Source: Streptomyces gilvus (GTDB lineage Bacteria > Actinomycetota > Actinomycetes > Streptomycetales > Streptomycetaceae). Taken from it: 64,000 nt of DNA. The DNA lies in contig NZ_JAKWBE010000009.1 of assembly GCF_022513565.1 (NCBI RefSeq), forward strand, positions 62,001 to 126,000. The letters run 5' to 3'. The notes below the pieces were generated by a model. That model saw nothing but the letters and a program-made list of their open reading frames with translations. It was not told where the DNA came from and ran no database searches. This document shows positions 33,832 through 43,152 of the stretch, piece by piece. The position numbers and the translations under genes are program-made. The stretch's first letter is position 1; every line of letters starts with the position of its first letter.

Positions 33832-34518
33832 TCAGTGGTCGCATGCCCAGGACGCCTTGGCCGTGGCTCCCTCCGCCTGCGCGCGCAGGGCGCGGACCGC
33901 GTCGGAAGGGTCCTCGGCCCCGTACACCGCGGAACCGGCCACGAAGACGTCCGCTCCGGCGTCCGCGCAGCGCTCGATGGTGGACTCCGAGACCCCGCCG
34001 TCGACCTGGAGCCACAGTTCGAGGCCGTGCTTGCTGATCAACTCGCGGGTGCGCCGGATCTTCGGGAGCATGATGTCCAGGAACGCCTGCCCGCCGAAGC
34101 CCGGCTCGACCGTCATGATCAGCAGCATGTCGAGCTCCGGCAGCAGGTCCTCGTACGGCTCGACGGGCGTCGCGGGCCGCAGCGCCATGGCGGCACGGGC
34201 GCCCTTGGCCCGGATCTCCCGGGCCAGCCGCACCGGAGCGGCGGCCGCCTCGACGTGGAAGGTGACCGAAGCGGCACCCGCTTCGACGTACTGGGGCGCC
34301 CACCGATCGGGGGCCTCGATCATCAGATGGCAGTCCAGCGGGGTGTCCGTCGCACGGGCCAGGGACTCTACGACCGGCACACCGAGCGTGAGGTTCGGGA
34401 CGAAATGGTTGTCCATGACGTCTACGTGGAGCCAATCGGCTCCGTCGACCGCCTTGGCCTCGTCCGCGAGGCGGGCGAAGTCGGCGGACAGGATGCTGGG
34501 GTTGATCTGCGCGGCCAT
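33832..34518 (-). CDS. rpe: Ribulose-phosphate 3-epimerase
   Basis: A 228-aa TIM-barrel enzyme interconverting ribulose 5-phosphate and xylulose 5-phosphate. Diagnostic segments are PSILSADFARLADEAK, WLHVDVMDNHFVPNLTLG (metal-binding), DCHLMIE, TVEPGFGGQAFL and LQVDGGV. Normal length. It lies 112 bp upstream of the SorC regulator on the same strand and is divergent from the MMPL gene. Confidence 0.95.
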   Translation of the reverse strand: MAAQINPSILSADFARLADEAKAVDGADWLHVDVMDNHFVPNLTLGVPVVESLARATDTPLDCHLMIEAPDRWAPQYVEAGAASVTFHVEAAAAPVRLAREIRAKGARAAMALRPATPVEPYEDLLPELDMLLIMTVEPGFGGQAFLDIMLPKIRRTRELISKHGLELWLQVDGGVSESTIERCADAGADVFVAGSAVYGAEDPSDAVRALRAQAEGATAKASWACDH

Positions 34519-34652
34519 GACCCAAGCCTGCCATGTCCGGGCACGTTTGTTCGCGCCGGTCCGGACCTAAGCCGTTCATCGGATGTTGTGCGCGGGCGCA
34601 CCGTGCCATGCTGGGCCGCTCACCGGCACCACGTACGTCCACGGGGGTCGCG

Positions 34653-36812
34653 ATGAGGCAACTGGACGCATGGAAGCGGAACACCATCCGGTTCGTCTGC
34701 GGACGGCGCTCCAAGTGGCTGATCGTGATCCTGTGGCTGGTGGTCCTGGTGATCGCGGCGCCGTTCGGCTCGAAGCTCAACAGCGCGCAGGACAACGACG
34801 CCCAGTCCTGGCTGCCCGGCTCCGCCGAGTCCACCCAGGTCCTGAACGCCTCCGAGCACTTCAGGCCGGAGCAGATCCCCGCGGTCGTCGTCTACGCGCG
34901 CGCGAGCGGGCTGACGGTCCAGGACCGGCGGCAGATCGCCGAGGACGCCCGGCAGCTCAGGGCCCTGCACGACCACGGGATCCGCGGCGCCGAGACCCGC
35001 GGCCCGGTCTACGACCGTACGACGGCCCCGCGCGCCGCCCAGATCTACGTGCCGATCACCATGGACGCACAGGGCTGGCAGCGCATCGCGCCCGCGGTCG
35101 ACTCGATCCGTCACCAGGTCGGCAGGGGCGGCGACGGGCTCGCGGTGCACATCACCGGGCCCGGCGGCACGTCCGCGGACTTCTCCAAGGCCTTCGAGGG
35201 CATCGACTCGACGCTGCTGTTCTCCGCGATGGCGATCGTGATCGTGATCCTGCTGTTCACGTACCGCAGCCCGACCCTGTTGTTCGTGCCCCTGGTCGGG
35301 GTGGTGGTGGCCCTGTTCACGGCGCAGGCGCTGATCTATGTGCTGGCCAAACACGCCGGCCTGACCGTCAACGGCCAGAGCGCCGGCATCCTGACGGTCC
35401 TCGTCTTCGGCGCGGGCACCGACTACGCCCTGCTGCTGGTCGCCCGCTACCGGGAGGAGCTGCGCCGGCACACGGACCGGCACGAGGCGATGGAGCTGGC
35501 CATGAGCCGGGCGGGCCCGGCGGTCCTCGCCTCCGGGGCGACGGTGGTGCTCAGCATGCTGGTCCTGCTGGTCGCCGAGATGAACTCGACCCGGGGCCTC
35601 GGCCCGGTGGCGGCCATCGGCGTGATGGTCGCCCTGCTGGCCATGCTGACGCTCTTCCCCGCCCTGCTGCTGGTCTTCGGCCGCTGGATCTTCTGGCCCG
35701 CGATCCCGCACGAGGGCTCGGCCGATCCCGTCGAGCGCGGCGTCTGGGCCCGCACGGGCCGCCGTATCGCCCGCCGCCCCCGCATGGTCTGGGGCGTCAC
35801 GGCCGCCGTACTGGTCGTCCTGTCCATGGGCCTGTTCCAGCTGCGCGCGGCGGGCATCGCCAACGCGGACGCGTTCACCAACACGCCCGACTCGATCGTG
35901 GGGCAGAAGGTGTCGGCGCGGTACTTCCCGGCGGGTACCGGCGACCCGCTCGTGATCGTCTCCAACAAGGCGCAGGCCGTTCAGGTGGGCCGTGCCGTCG
36001 CCGCGGACCGCGGGGTCGTGCCGCAGAGCATCGGCGTACCGCCGGGCACCGCGCCCGAGCACGCCGGGCAGGTGCTGTTCGAGGCCACCATGCGCGCCCC
36101 GTCCGACAGCGACGCGGCCAAGGCGACCGTGCAGCGGGTACGGGACGCGGTGCACGCCGTGCCCGGCGCGGACGCGAAGGTCGGCGGCGGCACGGCCGCC
36201 CTGCTGGACATGGAGAACGCCCAAACCCACGACAACTACCTGGTCATCCCGCTCGTCCTGGCCGTCGTGCTGCTGGTGCTCGGCGTCCTGCTGCGCGCCC
36301 TCGTGGCCCCGCTCCTGCTGATCGGGACGGTGTGCCTGTCACTGGCGAGCGCGCTGGGCCTGAGCGCCCTCGCCTTCCGTCATGTCTTCGACTACGCGGG
36401 CGAGGACGTGGCCTTCCCGCTCTTCGTCTTCGTGTTCCTGGTGGCCCTCGGCATCGACTACAACATCTTCCTGACCACCCGTGTCCGCGAGGAGGCCGTC
36501 CGCCAGGGCACCCGCCCCGGCGTGGTGACGGGCCTCGCGGCGACCGGCGCGGTGATCACGTCGGCGGGACTGGTCCTCGCGGGCACCTTCGCCGCGCTGG
36601 GCACCCTGCCGATGGTGGGCTTCGCGGAGATCGGCTTCGCGGTCGCCCTCGGTGTCCTGCTGGACACGTTCGTGGTGCGCTCCGTGCTGGTGACGTCGCT
36701 CTTCCTGGACGTCGGCAAGAAGGTGTGGTGGCCGCACCACCTGGCGCACACGGACGGGGAGACACCCGCTTCGGAGGCGGTCGGCGCGAAGGTCAGCCAG
36801 TCCTCCGAATGA
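34653..36812 (+). CDS. MMPL-family RND transporter
   Basis: A 719-aa membrane protein with two MMPL halves. Each has a large extracytoplasmic domain and a helix bundle carrying the proton-relay motif: GAGTDYALLLVARYREEL in the first and ALGIDYNIFLTTRVREEA in the second. The family exports lipids or hydrophobic compounds. ATG 34653 is preceded by GGGGG. There is no lipid biosynthesis gene nearby to suggest a substrate. It overlaps the convergent rsmB gene by 20 bp. Confidence 0.88.
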   Translation: MRQLDAWKRNTIRFVCGRRSKWLIVILWLVVLVIAAPFGSKLNSAQDNDAQSWLPGSAESTQVLNASEHFRPEQIPAVVVYARASGLTVQDRRQIAEDARQLRALHDHGIRGAETRGPVYDRTTAPRAAQIYVPITMDAQGWQRIAPAVDSIRHQVGRGGDGLAVHITGPGGTSADFSKAFEGIDSTLLFSAMAIVIVILLFTYRSPTLLFVPLVGVVVALFTAQALIYVLAKHAGLTVNGQSAGILTVLVFGAGTDYALLLVARYREELRRHTDRHEAMELAMSRAGPAVLASGATVVLSMLVLLVAEMNSTRGLGPVAAIGVMVALLAMLTLFPALLLVFGRWIFWPAIPHEGSADPVERGVWARTGRRIARRPRMVWGVTAAVLVVLSMGLFQLRAAGIANADAFTNTPDSIVGQKVSARYFPAGTGDPLVIVSNKAQAVQVGRAVAADRGVVPQSIGVPPGTAPEHAGQVLFEATMRAPSDSDAAKATVQRVRDAVHAVPGADAKVGGGTAALLDMENAQTHDNYLVIPLVLAVVLLVLGVLLRALVAPLLLIGTVCLSLASALGLSALAFRHVFDYAGEDVAFPLFVFVFLVALGIDYNIFLTTRVREEAVRQGTRPGVVTGLAATGAVITSAGLVLAGTFAALGTLPMVGFAEIGFAVALGVLLDTFVVRSVLVTSLFLDVGKKVWWPHHLAHTDGETPASEAVGAKVSQSSE

Positions 36813-38202
36813 GCGCCAGGTACATGGCGTCGGTCCCGTGCAGATGCGGCCACAGCTGTACGTCCGGACCCTCGCCGAGGTCCGGCAAGCCCGGCAACAG
36901 GGGCCGCGCGTCGAGGAGTTCGGTCTCCGGGTGCTGCTTGAGCAGGTCGTCGACGACGGCCCGGGTCTCGGCGAGGTGGGGAGAGCAGGTCGCGTAGCCG
37001 ACGACTCCCCCGACCCGTACGGCCTCCAGCGCGCTCTTCAGCAGGCCGCGCTGGAGCGGGCCGAACCCGTCCAGGTCCTCGGGGCGGCGCCGCCACCGCG
37101 CCTCGGGCCGCCGCCGCAGGGCGCCGAGTCCGGTGCAGGGCACGTCCACCAGGACCCGGTCGAAGGAGCCGGGCCGCCACGGCGGACGGGTGCCGTCGGC
37201 GGCGATGACCTGGTACGGACCGGGGTTGCCGTGCAGCGCCCTGGCCACCAGGCCCGCCCGGTGCGGCTGCTTCTCGGAGGCGAGCAGCGCGGCCCCGCGC
37301 TCGGCGGCGAGCGCGGCGAGCAGCGCCGCCTTGCCGCCAGGTCCGGCGCACCCGTCGAGCCACTTCTCGTCCGGACCGTCCAGAGGCGCGTTCGCGAGCG
37401 CGAGCGCGACGAGCTGGCTGCCCTCGTCCTGCACGCCGGCCCGCCCCTCCCGTACGGCCTCGATGGCCCCGGGCTCCCCGCCCTCGGCCAGCCGCACGGC
37501 GTACGGCGACCAGCGCCCCGGGACGGCGGACTCCTCGGCGAGCAGTTCCTCGGTGGTGGCGCGACCGGGACGGGCCACGAGCGTCACCGCGGGCCGTTCG
37601 TTGTCGGCGGCCAGCAGCTCCTCGATACCGGCGCGCCCGCCGCCGAGCGAGTCCCACAGCGCCGAGACGACCCAGCGCGGGTGCGAGTGCACCACGGCCA
37701 GATGGTCCTCGGGGTCCTCGTCGTAGGGCGGCGCGACCTTCGCCAGCCATCCGTCGAGATCGTCCTGGGCGACCTTGCGGAGAACGGCGTTGACGAACTT
37801 GGCCCGTCCGTCGCCGAGGACGACACGGGCGAGTTCGACGGAGGCGGACACCGCCGCGTGAGAGGGGATGCGGGTCCCGAGCAGCTGGTGCACACCGAGG
37901 CTCAGCACGTCCAGCACCGGCGGGTCGACCTCACGCAGCGGCCGGTCGACACAGGCGGCGATGACCGCGTCGTACGTCCCCTGCCGGCGCAGCGTCCCGT
38001 ACACCAGCTCGGTCGCCAGCGCCGCGTCGCGCCCGTCGAAGTCGCCCTTCTCCCGCGCCTTCCGCAGCAGCGGCGGCAGAACGAGGTTGGCGTAGGCGTC
38101 CCGTTCGTCCACGGCCCTCAGCGCCTCGAAGGCGAGCATGCGGACGGGGTCCTTCTTGGGCCTGCGGTAGGGCTTGCCGGGCCGACGGTGCTGGTCGCTC
38201 AC
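36793..38202 (-). CDS. rsmB: 16S rRNA (cytosine-967-C5)-methyltransferase
   Basis: A 469-aa protein. The N-terminal NusB-like domain (AFEALRAVDERDAYANLVLPPLLRKA...ATELVYGTLRRQGTYDAVI) is followed by a SAM methyltransferase domain: WLDGCAGPGGKAALLAAL, VLVDVPCTGLGALRRRPEARWRR and YATCSPHLAETRAVV with the two catalytic cysteines. GTG start at 38202. It is in the same orientation as fmt, 96 bp downstream of it, in the usual fmt-rsmB order. Confidence 0.92.
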   Translation of the reverse strand: MSDQHRRPGKPYRRPKKDPVRMLAFEALRAVDERDAYANLVLPPLLRKAREKGDFDGRDAALATELVYGTLRRQGTYDAVIAACVDRPLREVDPPVLDVLSLGVHQLLGTRIPSHAAVSASVELARVVLGDGRAKFVNAVLRKVAQDDLDGWLAKVAPPYDEDPEDHLAVVHSHPRWVVSALWDSLGGGRAGIEELLAADNERPAVTLVARPGRATTEELLAEESAVPGRWSPYAVRLAEGGEPGAIEAVREGRAGVQDEGSQLVALALANAPLDGPDEKWLDGCAGPGGKAALLAALAAERGAALLASEKQPHRAGLVARALHGNPGPYQVIAADGTRPPWRPGSFDRVLVDVPCTGLGALRRRPEARWRRRPEDLDGFGPLQRGLLKSALEAVRVGGVVGYATCSPHLAETRAVVDDLLKQHPETELLDARPLLPGLPDLGEGPDVQLWPHLHGTDAMYLALIRRTG

Positions 38203-38214
38203 GAAAAAGGTGCT

Positions 38215-38288
38215 CCGGATGCGGGATCAGGCGACGCGCCCGTGGGTTCAGGGGATGCGCCTGGGGATCAGGGGATACGCCCCCAGAG
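38215..38288. repeat. Short 20-21-bp repeat between fmt and rsmB
   Basis: Three to four adjacent copies of a GGGGATGCGCCTGGGGATCA-like unit lie at 38230-38250 (21 bp), 38251-38270 (20 bp) and 38271-38286 (partial), with a weak copy before them. They fill the gap between fmt and rsmB. The character is similar to the other minisatellites in this window. Confidence 0.6.
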
Positions 38289-38298
38289 TACGTCGGCC

Positions 38299-39231
38299 TC
38301 AGCGGCCGAGACTCTCCCCGTCACCGATCCGCACCCCGCGCGCCCAGTCGGCCGCCCGCATCGGCTTCTTCCCCTGCGCCTGCACCCACAGCAGCTCCAC
38401 ACCGTACGAACCGGTGCCCACATGAACGCTGTTCTTGCCGACGGCGAGCTGCCCCGGCGCCAGGTCAGTCCGCTCGGGAACGGGCGTCACATGGATCAGC
38501 TTCAGCCGCTCACCGCGGAAGGTGGTCCAGGCGCCGGGCGCGGGCGTGCAGCCGCGCACGACCCGGTCGACCCGGAGCGCCGGTGCGGCCCAGTCCACCT
38601 GAGCGTCCTCGACGGTGATCTTCGGTGCGAGGGTGATGCCCTCGGAGGGCTGCGGTACGGCCTTGAGGGCGCCGTCCTCGATGCCGTCCATGGTGGCGGC
38701 GAGCAGCCCGGCGCCGGCGAAGGCGAGGCGGGTGAGCAGGTCGCCGCTGGTGTCGGTGGGCCGGATCTCCTCGGTCACGGTGCCGTAGACGGGCCCGGAG
38801 TCGAGGCCCTCCTCGATGAGGAAGGTCGACGCCCCCGTGATCTCGTCGCCCGCCATGATCGAGTGCTGCACCGGCGCGGCCCCCCGCCAGGCGGGCAGCA
38901 GCGAGAAGTGCAGGTTGACCCAGCCGTGCGCCGGGACGTCCAGGGTGACGCGCGGCAGCAGCGCCCCGTACGCGACGACGGGACAGCAGTCCGGCGCGAT
39001 CTCCCGCAGCCGCTCCAGGAACTCCGGATCCCTCGGTTTGAGCGGCTTCAACACCTCGATACCGGCCTCCTCCGCCCGCTGCGCCACGGGGGACGCGACC
39101 AGCCGACGCCCGCGCCCCGCGGGGGCGTCCGGCCGCGTGACGACGGCGGCCACCTCGTGCCGCCCGGAGGCGATCAGAGCGTCCAGAGCGGGTACGGCGA
39201 CCTCGGGGGTCCCGGCGAAGACGAGCTTCAT
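38299..39231 (-). CDS. fmt: Methionyl-tRNA formyltransferase
   Basis: A 310-aa enzyme that formylates initiator Met-tRNA using 10-formyl-tetrahydrofolate. MKLVFAGTPEVAVPALDAL, the catalytic Asn/His region WVNLHFSLLPAWRGAAPVQ, and the C-terminal oligonucleotide-binding-type domain (RLKLIHVTPVPERT) are all present. Normal length. The 925 bp upstream, before the next gene, holds a large 89-bp tandem array. Confidence 0.94.
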   Translation of the reverse strand: MKLVFAGTPEVAVPALDALIASGRHEVAAVVTRPDAPAGRGRRLVASPVAQRAEEAGIEVLKPLKPRDPEFLERLREIAPDCCPVVAYGALLPRVTLDVPAHGWVNLHFSLLPAWRGAAPVQHSIMAGDEITGASTFLIEEGLDSGPVYGTVTEEIRPTDTSGDLLTRLAFAGAGLLAATMDGIEDGALKAVPQPSEGITLAPKITVEDAQVDWAAPALRVDRVVRGCTPAPGAWTTFRGERLKLIHVTPVPERTDLAPGQLAVGKNSVHVGTGSYGVELLWVQAQGKKPMRAADWARGVRIGDGESLGR

Positions 39232-39370
39232 GGGCGGCTACGGGCCTCTCGGACGGCGACGGTTGGGGCGACGCACAAGTCTATGACCTTGCCGGGAAAG
39301 CCGCCGACGGCACCTGCCGACGGACACCCACCGTCGCGGGCGAGCCGCCGCAGGCGGGCGCCGATGGCTC

Positions 39371-39975
39371 GCCCTCCGGCACGGGCACGCGGCCGACTGC
39401 GTTGCCGGTGGACCGTCCTCCGTCGCGAAAACACCGCCAACAACATCGCCGACGGCCCGCCCCCCAGCACGGGAACGCCGTCAACGGCGCTTGCCGGTCG
39501 ACCGCCCTCCAGCGCGAAAACACCGCCAACAACATCGCCGACGGCCCGCCCCCCAGCGCGGGAACGCCGTCAACGGCGCTTGCCGGTCGACCGTCCTCCA
39601 GCGCGAAAACACCGCCAACAGCGTCGCCGACGGCCCGCCCCCCAGCGCGGGAACGCCGTCAACGGCGCTTGCCGGTCGACCGTCCTCCAGCGCGAAAACA
39701 CCGCCAACAGCGTCGCCGACGGCCCGCCCCCCAGCACGGGAACGCCGTCAACGGCGCTTGCCGGTCGACCGCCCTCCAGCGCGAAAACACCGCCAACAGC
39801 GTCGCCGACGGCCCGCCCCCCAGCGCGGGAACGCCGTCAACGGCGCTTGCCGGTCGACCGCCCTCCAGCGCGAAAACACCGCCAACAGCGTCGCCGACGG
39901 CCCGCCCCCCAGCGCGGGAACGCCGTCAACGGCGCTTGCCGGTCGACCGTCCTCCGGCGCGGGAACGCGGCCGAC
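39371..39975. repeat. 89-bp higher-order tandem repeat upstream of fmt
   Basis: Six near-identical 89-bp units plus diverged ends. GGAACGCCG recurs at 39472, 39561 and 39650, and the palindrome CGGTCGACCG at 39495, 39584, 39673, 39762, 39851 and 39940. Each unit is itself a dimer of a 49-bp and a 40-bp related half (both contain CCAGCGCG followed by AA-rich and CCGCCAACA/CCGTCAACG parts). Each contains a CGCCG-TCAA-CGGCG hairpin. 89 is not a multiple of three, so the long open frames through the array are artefacts. The rest of the 925-bp gap between fmt and the gene at 40157 shows diverged flanking copies only. Confidence 0.93.
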
Positions 39976-40156
39976 GCTTTCACCCGCACGCCGTCCTCAC
40001 CGCGCGCCCCCCTCCGCCCAAAGGGCGCGCGCATATGCCCTCACGCCCCCTGTGCGTGACCAGCGGAGCGAATCCGCGTTGGTCAAGAAAGAGTTGACCA
40101 CAAGGGCCGCATTCGCGCGGCCCGATCCTTTTCACGCCGGTTCGAGAGGCTTGTTC

Positions 40157-40699
40157 ATGGCCGACCACGCAACCCACGACGCCCAGGCTCGGGCCAGCCT
40201 GCACTTGCTGGTGCGGGACATCGAGCGGGTCCGCCGGCAGGTGGACGCACTGCGCACGCTCACCGCCCAGTTGGGCAACGTCTACCGCCCGCGCCGCTCC
40301 GGCCCGTCCACAGGCTTCGTCGTCTACGGACGCGCCCCCGCGCCGACGGTCCGTCTCGCCCAGGAGCTGCGGGACAGTGTCGAGACCCTGGTCACGGCGG
40401 CGGTCGACTTCGACCGCTCCCTCGGCTTCTCATGGGACGCGGTGGGTTCCGCGCTGGGCGTCACCAAGCAGGCGGTCCACCGCCGTTACGGCGCGCGCCG
40501 GGCCGCCACCCAGGCGGCCGCCGAGGCCGAGCGCTCGACCGAGCCGTCGGGCACCCGGACGGTCAACGTCGGCACCGGCATCCCCACCGTGCCCACGGTC
40601 CCCGCGGCCCGGTCGATGCCGACCCAGCCGACGGCGGGCAGCCCCGTTCTCCGCGAGGAGACCAGACCAACCGCGTTCCCCGGCCCCCGCAACGGCTGA
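40157..40699 (+). CDS. Hypothetical protein with helix-turn-helix-like segment
   Basis: A 180-aa protein of unknown function. The middle region LGFSWDAVGSALGVTKQAVHRRYGARR looks like a helix-turn-helix that could bind DNA. The N-terminal half is helical (LLVRDIERVRRQVDALRTLTAQL), and the C-terminus is Pro/Thr-rich and probably disordered. ATG 40157 has GAGAGG upstream. In-frame sequence before it belongs to the 89-bp array and is not coding. A clear terminator follows at 40718. Confidence 0.65.
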   Translation: MADHATHDAQARASLHLLVRDIERVRRQVDALRTLTAQLGNVYRPRRSGPSTGFVVYGRAPAPTVRLAQELRDSVETLVTAAVDFDRSLGFSWDAVGSALGVTKQAVHRRYGARRAATQAAAEAERSTEPSGTRTVNVGTGIPTVPTVPAARSMPTQPTAGSPVLREETRPTAFPGPRNG

Positions 40700-40717
40700 G
40701 CCACCCACGCCCTCCCG

Positions 40718-40742
40718 CCCTCCCGGCATTCGTCCGGGAGGG
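40718..40742 (+). terminator. Terminator hairpin after the gene at 40157
   Basis: A perfect 9-bp stem, CCCTCCCGG (40718-40726) with CCGGGAGGG (40734-40742), and a CATTCGT loop, 18 bp after the stop codon. Confidence 0.75.
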
Positions 40743-40781
40743 TATACGCATGCCCGGGCAAGGGGCACGGGACGTCGGGTG

Positions 40782-40911
40782 CGCCTGCGGACCAGCGGTC
40801 ACCCGGCATGGAGTACCAGGCCACGCCTGCGGACCACAGGGCACCCGGCACGAAGCACCAGGGCACGCCCGGCGACCAGCGGTCACCCGCGCATCCGAAG
40901 CCGCTGGCCGC
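40782..40911. repeat. 42-bp tandem repeat, about three copies
   Basis: CGCCTGCGGACCA at 40782, CGCCTGCGGACCA at 40824 and CGCCCGGCGACCA at 40866, each followed by a GGTCACCCGG-like block. The array ends directly at the stop codon of priA, in the gap between two convergent genes. Confidence 0.7.
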
Positions 40912-43062
40912 TCAGCCGATGTCCGGCGGATCGATCCGCACCCGGATCAGCGGCTCACCGGCCCCCCGGGCCATCCGCGCCGCCTGGGCGGCCTTCAGTG
41001 CCGAGGCGAGCGCGGCACCGCTTCCCGGTGGCACCCGTACGAGCGCCCGCTCCCAGTGCTCCCCGGGTGGCGGCGCCCCGGGCCGTCGGGGTCGCCCGGA
41101 CGTCGTGACCGGGATCGGCACCGGGCCCAGCACCTGGGCCTGGGAGGGCAGTTCGACCGTGCGCAGGAACTCCGCGACGGCTTCCGGGGCCCCGGAGACG
41201 GCGGCCATCCGCGACACCGGGGGAAAGCCCAGCTCGGCCCGCTCGGCGAGCTCCCGCACCGCGTGACCGACGGGGTCCCACCGCACCAGCGCCTGCACGG
41301 GCCGCAGCGTCGGCTCGGCGACCGCGACGACCGTGCCCCCGGCACCCTGCGGCCGCACCAGCGCGGCGGCCGCGATCCAGCGCCGCAGCGCGTCCTCGCC
41401 GGCCCGCAGGTCGGGCCGCCCCAGCATGGCCCAGCCGTCCAGGAGCAGCGCCGCCGCGTATCCGCCCTCGGCGACGGGTTCGGCGCCGGGGGTGCTCACG
41501 ACCAGCGCGGGCACGCCCGGCACGGTGTCCAGCACATGCTCACGCCCGGAGGTCCGCACCGGTACGGCGGGAAAAGCGCGCCCCAACTCCTCCGCCGTCC
41601 GCCGGGCGCCCACGACCTGGGCCCGCAGCCGGAAGCCGCCGCACTCCGGGCAGTGCCAGCCGCTCTCCTCGCGCCCGCACCACCCGCACCGCAGCGATCC
41701 GCCGTCCTGCCCCTCCAACGGTCCCGAGCAGTGCCGGCAGCGGGCGGGCGCCCGGCAGTTGGCGCACGCCATCCGCGGCACATAGCCCCGCCGGGGCACC
41801 TGCACGAGCACCGGGCCCTGCCGCAGGCCGTCCCTGACGACCTGCCAGGCCAGGGTGGGCAACCGGGCCGCACGGGCCGCCTCGTCGCGCGCGAGGTCCC
41901 CGTCCCCCACGGTCCGTACGAGCGGCGCGGCCGCCCTGACCTGCTCCCGCGGGGCGACGAGCGGCCGCGCCCAGCCGCTCTCGACGAGCTGCGCGGCCTC
42001 CACGGTGCAGCTCCAACTGCCCAGCAGAAAGGCGCACTTGTCCTGGGCGGCCCGCAGCAGCAGCACTTCCCGGGCGTGCGGCTGCGGTGCGTGCAGCTCG
42101 CTGTGGCTGTCGTCCCCGTCGTCCCAGATGGCGAGGAGCCCCAGGTCCTGAACGGGCGCGAACATGGCCGCGCGCGTCCCCACGACGGCCCGCACGGCCC
42201 CCCGCCGCACGGCCAGCCACTCGCGGTACCGCTTCTCGGGCCCGGCGTCGGCGGTGAGCACGGCATGCCGACCCTCCCCCAGCAGGGACGTCAGCGCCGC
42301 GTCGACCCGGGCGACCGCCCGCCCGTCCGGCAGCACGACCAGCGCCCCTCGTCCGGAGGCGAGCGTGGCCGCCACGGCCCGGGCGATCTCCTCGCTCCAC
42401 TCGGGGCCGGGCAGCGCGTTCCACACGGCCCGCGGCGCCCCGCCCGACGCCAGCGCCTCCAGAAACGCGGCGCCCTGCTCGTACCGTCCCCAGGACCCCG
42501 CCTCCGGCCTCCCGGGCGGCGGCAACGGCTTCGGCGAGGCCCGCTGCTCGGCCCGCGCGCTGCGTGGCGGCACGGCGAGCTGCAGCACGTCGGCGAGGCT
42601 GCCGGCGTACCGGTCGGCGACGGCGCGCGCGAGCCCCAGCAACTCCTCGCTCAGCACCCGCTCGGGCGACACGACCTGGGCCAGCGCGGCCAGCGGCCCG
42701 GAGTAGTCGGACTCGGCCAACCGCTCGACGAGGAACCCGTCGATCAGCCCCCCGCCCTCGCGCCGCCCTTCCCGCACCCGGTGCCGCCCGGCCCCGAACC
42801 GCACCCGCACCCGCACCCCGGGCTGCGCGTCCGCGTCCAGTTCCTCGGGCACGGCGTAGTCGAAGTACCGGTCGAGATGCAGCACTCCCTTGTCCACCAG
42901 CACCCGCGCGACCGGCAACTCCTTGGCCAGCGCGGCCCCCCGCCACGTCCGCGGCTTCGCCCGGGGCACGTCCGCCTTGCGCACGGTCTCCCGGATGAGC
43001 GCAAGCTGCTCGGCCGAAGCGCCTTCCGCCCCGCCGCCCGACCGCCCGTTCTCGCTGCTCAC
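40912..43062 (-). CDS. priA: Probable primosomal protein N' (PriA), helicase-degenerate
   Basis: A 716-aa protein with the PriA layout. The N-terminal 3'-DNA-binding domain (ARVLVDKGVLHLDRYFDYAVPEELD) and the zinc-binding region with paired cysteines (ACANCRAPARCRHCSG...LRCGWCGREESGWHCPECGG) are clear. The helicase motifs are not intact: where Walker A and DEAH are expected, it reads ASGRGALVVLPDGRAV and LLAIWDDGDDSHSE. Actinobacterial PriA proteins are known to lack ATPase motifs, so it may act structurally in replication restart. GTG 43062 was chosen by family start; 43092 is a longer alternative. Confidence 0.85.
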   Translation of the reverse strand: MSSENGRSGGGAEGASAEQLALIRETVRKADVPRAKPRTWRGAALAKELPVARVLVDKGVLHLDRYFDYAVPEELDADAQPGVRVRVRFGAGRHRVREGRREGGGLIDGFLVERLAESDYSGPLAALAQVVSPERVLSEELLGLARAVADRYAGSLADVLQLAVPPRSARAEQRASPKPLPPPGRPEAGSWGRYEQGAAFLEALASGGAPRAVWNALPGPEWSEEIARAVAATLASGRGALVVLPDGRAVARVDAALTSLLGEGRHAVLTADAGPEKRYREWLAVRRGAVRAVVGTRAAMFAPVQDLGLLAIWDDGDDSHSELHAPQPHAREVLLLRAAQDKCAFLLGSWSCTVEAAQLVESGWARPLVAPREQVRAAAPLVRTVGDGDLARDEAARAARLPTLAWQVVRDGLRQGPVLVQVPRRGYVPRMACANCRAPARCRHCSGPLEGQDGGSLRCGWCGREESGWHCPECGGFRLRAQVVGARRTAEELGRAFPAVPVRTSGREHVLDTVPGVPALVVSTPGAEPVAEGGYAAALLLDGWAMLGRPDLRAGEDALRRWIAAAALVRPQGAGGTVVAVAEPTLRPVQALVRWDPVGHAVRELAERAELGFPPVSRMAAVSGAPEAVAEFLRTVELPSQAQVLGPVPIPVTTSGRPRRPGAPPPGEHWERALVRVPPGSGAALASALKAAQAARMARGAGEPLIRVRIDPPDIG

Positions 43063-43101
43063 CCTTGCATTCTTACCAAACGGCACTGACACCGGGACAC
43101 G

Positions 43102-43137
43102 ACGAGGCCCGGCCCCCCGAAGGGAACCGGGCCTCGT
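43102..43137 (-). terminator. Terminator after metK
   Basis: An 11-bp perfect stem, ACGAGGCCCGG (43102-43112) with CCGGGCCTCGT (43127-43137), 15 bp after the metK stop on the minus strand. It separates metK from priA. Confidence 0.8.
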
Positions 43138-43152
43138 GCGACGCGGTGGGAC

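Noticed and set aside
39371..39975. Repetitive protein encoded by the 89-bp array
   Set aside because: The period is not divisible by three, all frames are open only because of GC-rich composition, and there is no ribosome binding site.
36838..40059. 1073-codon open frame on the plus strand
   Set aside because: It runs antisense through rsmB and fmt and into the 89-bp array; there is no family similarity.
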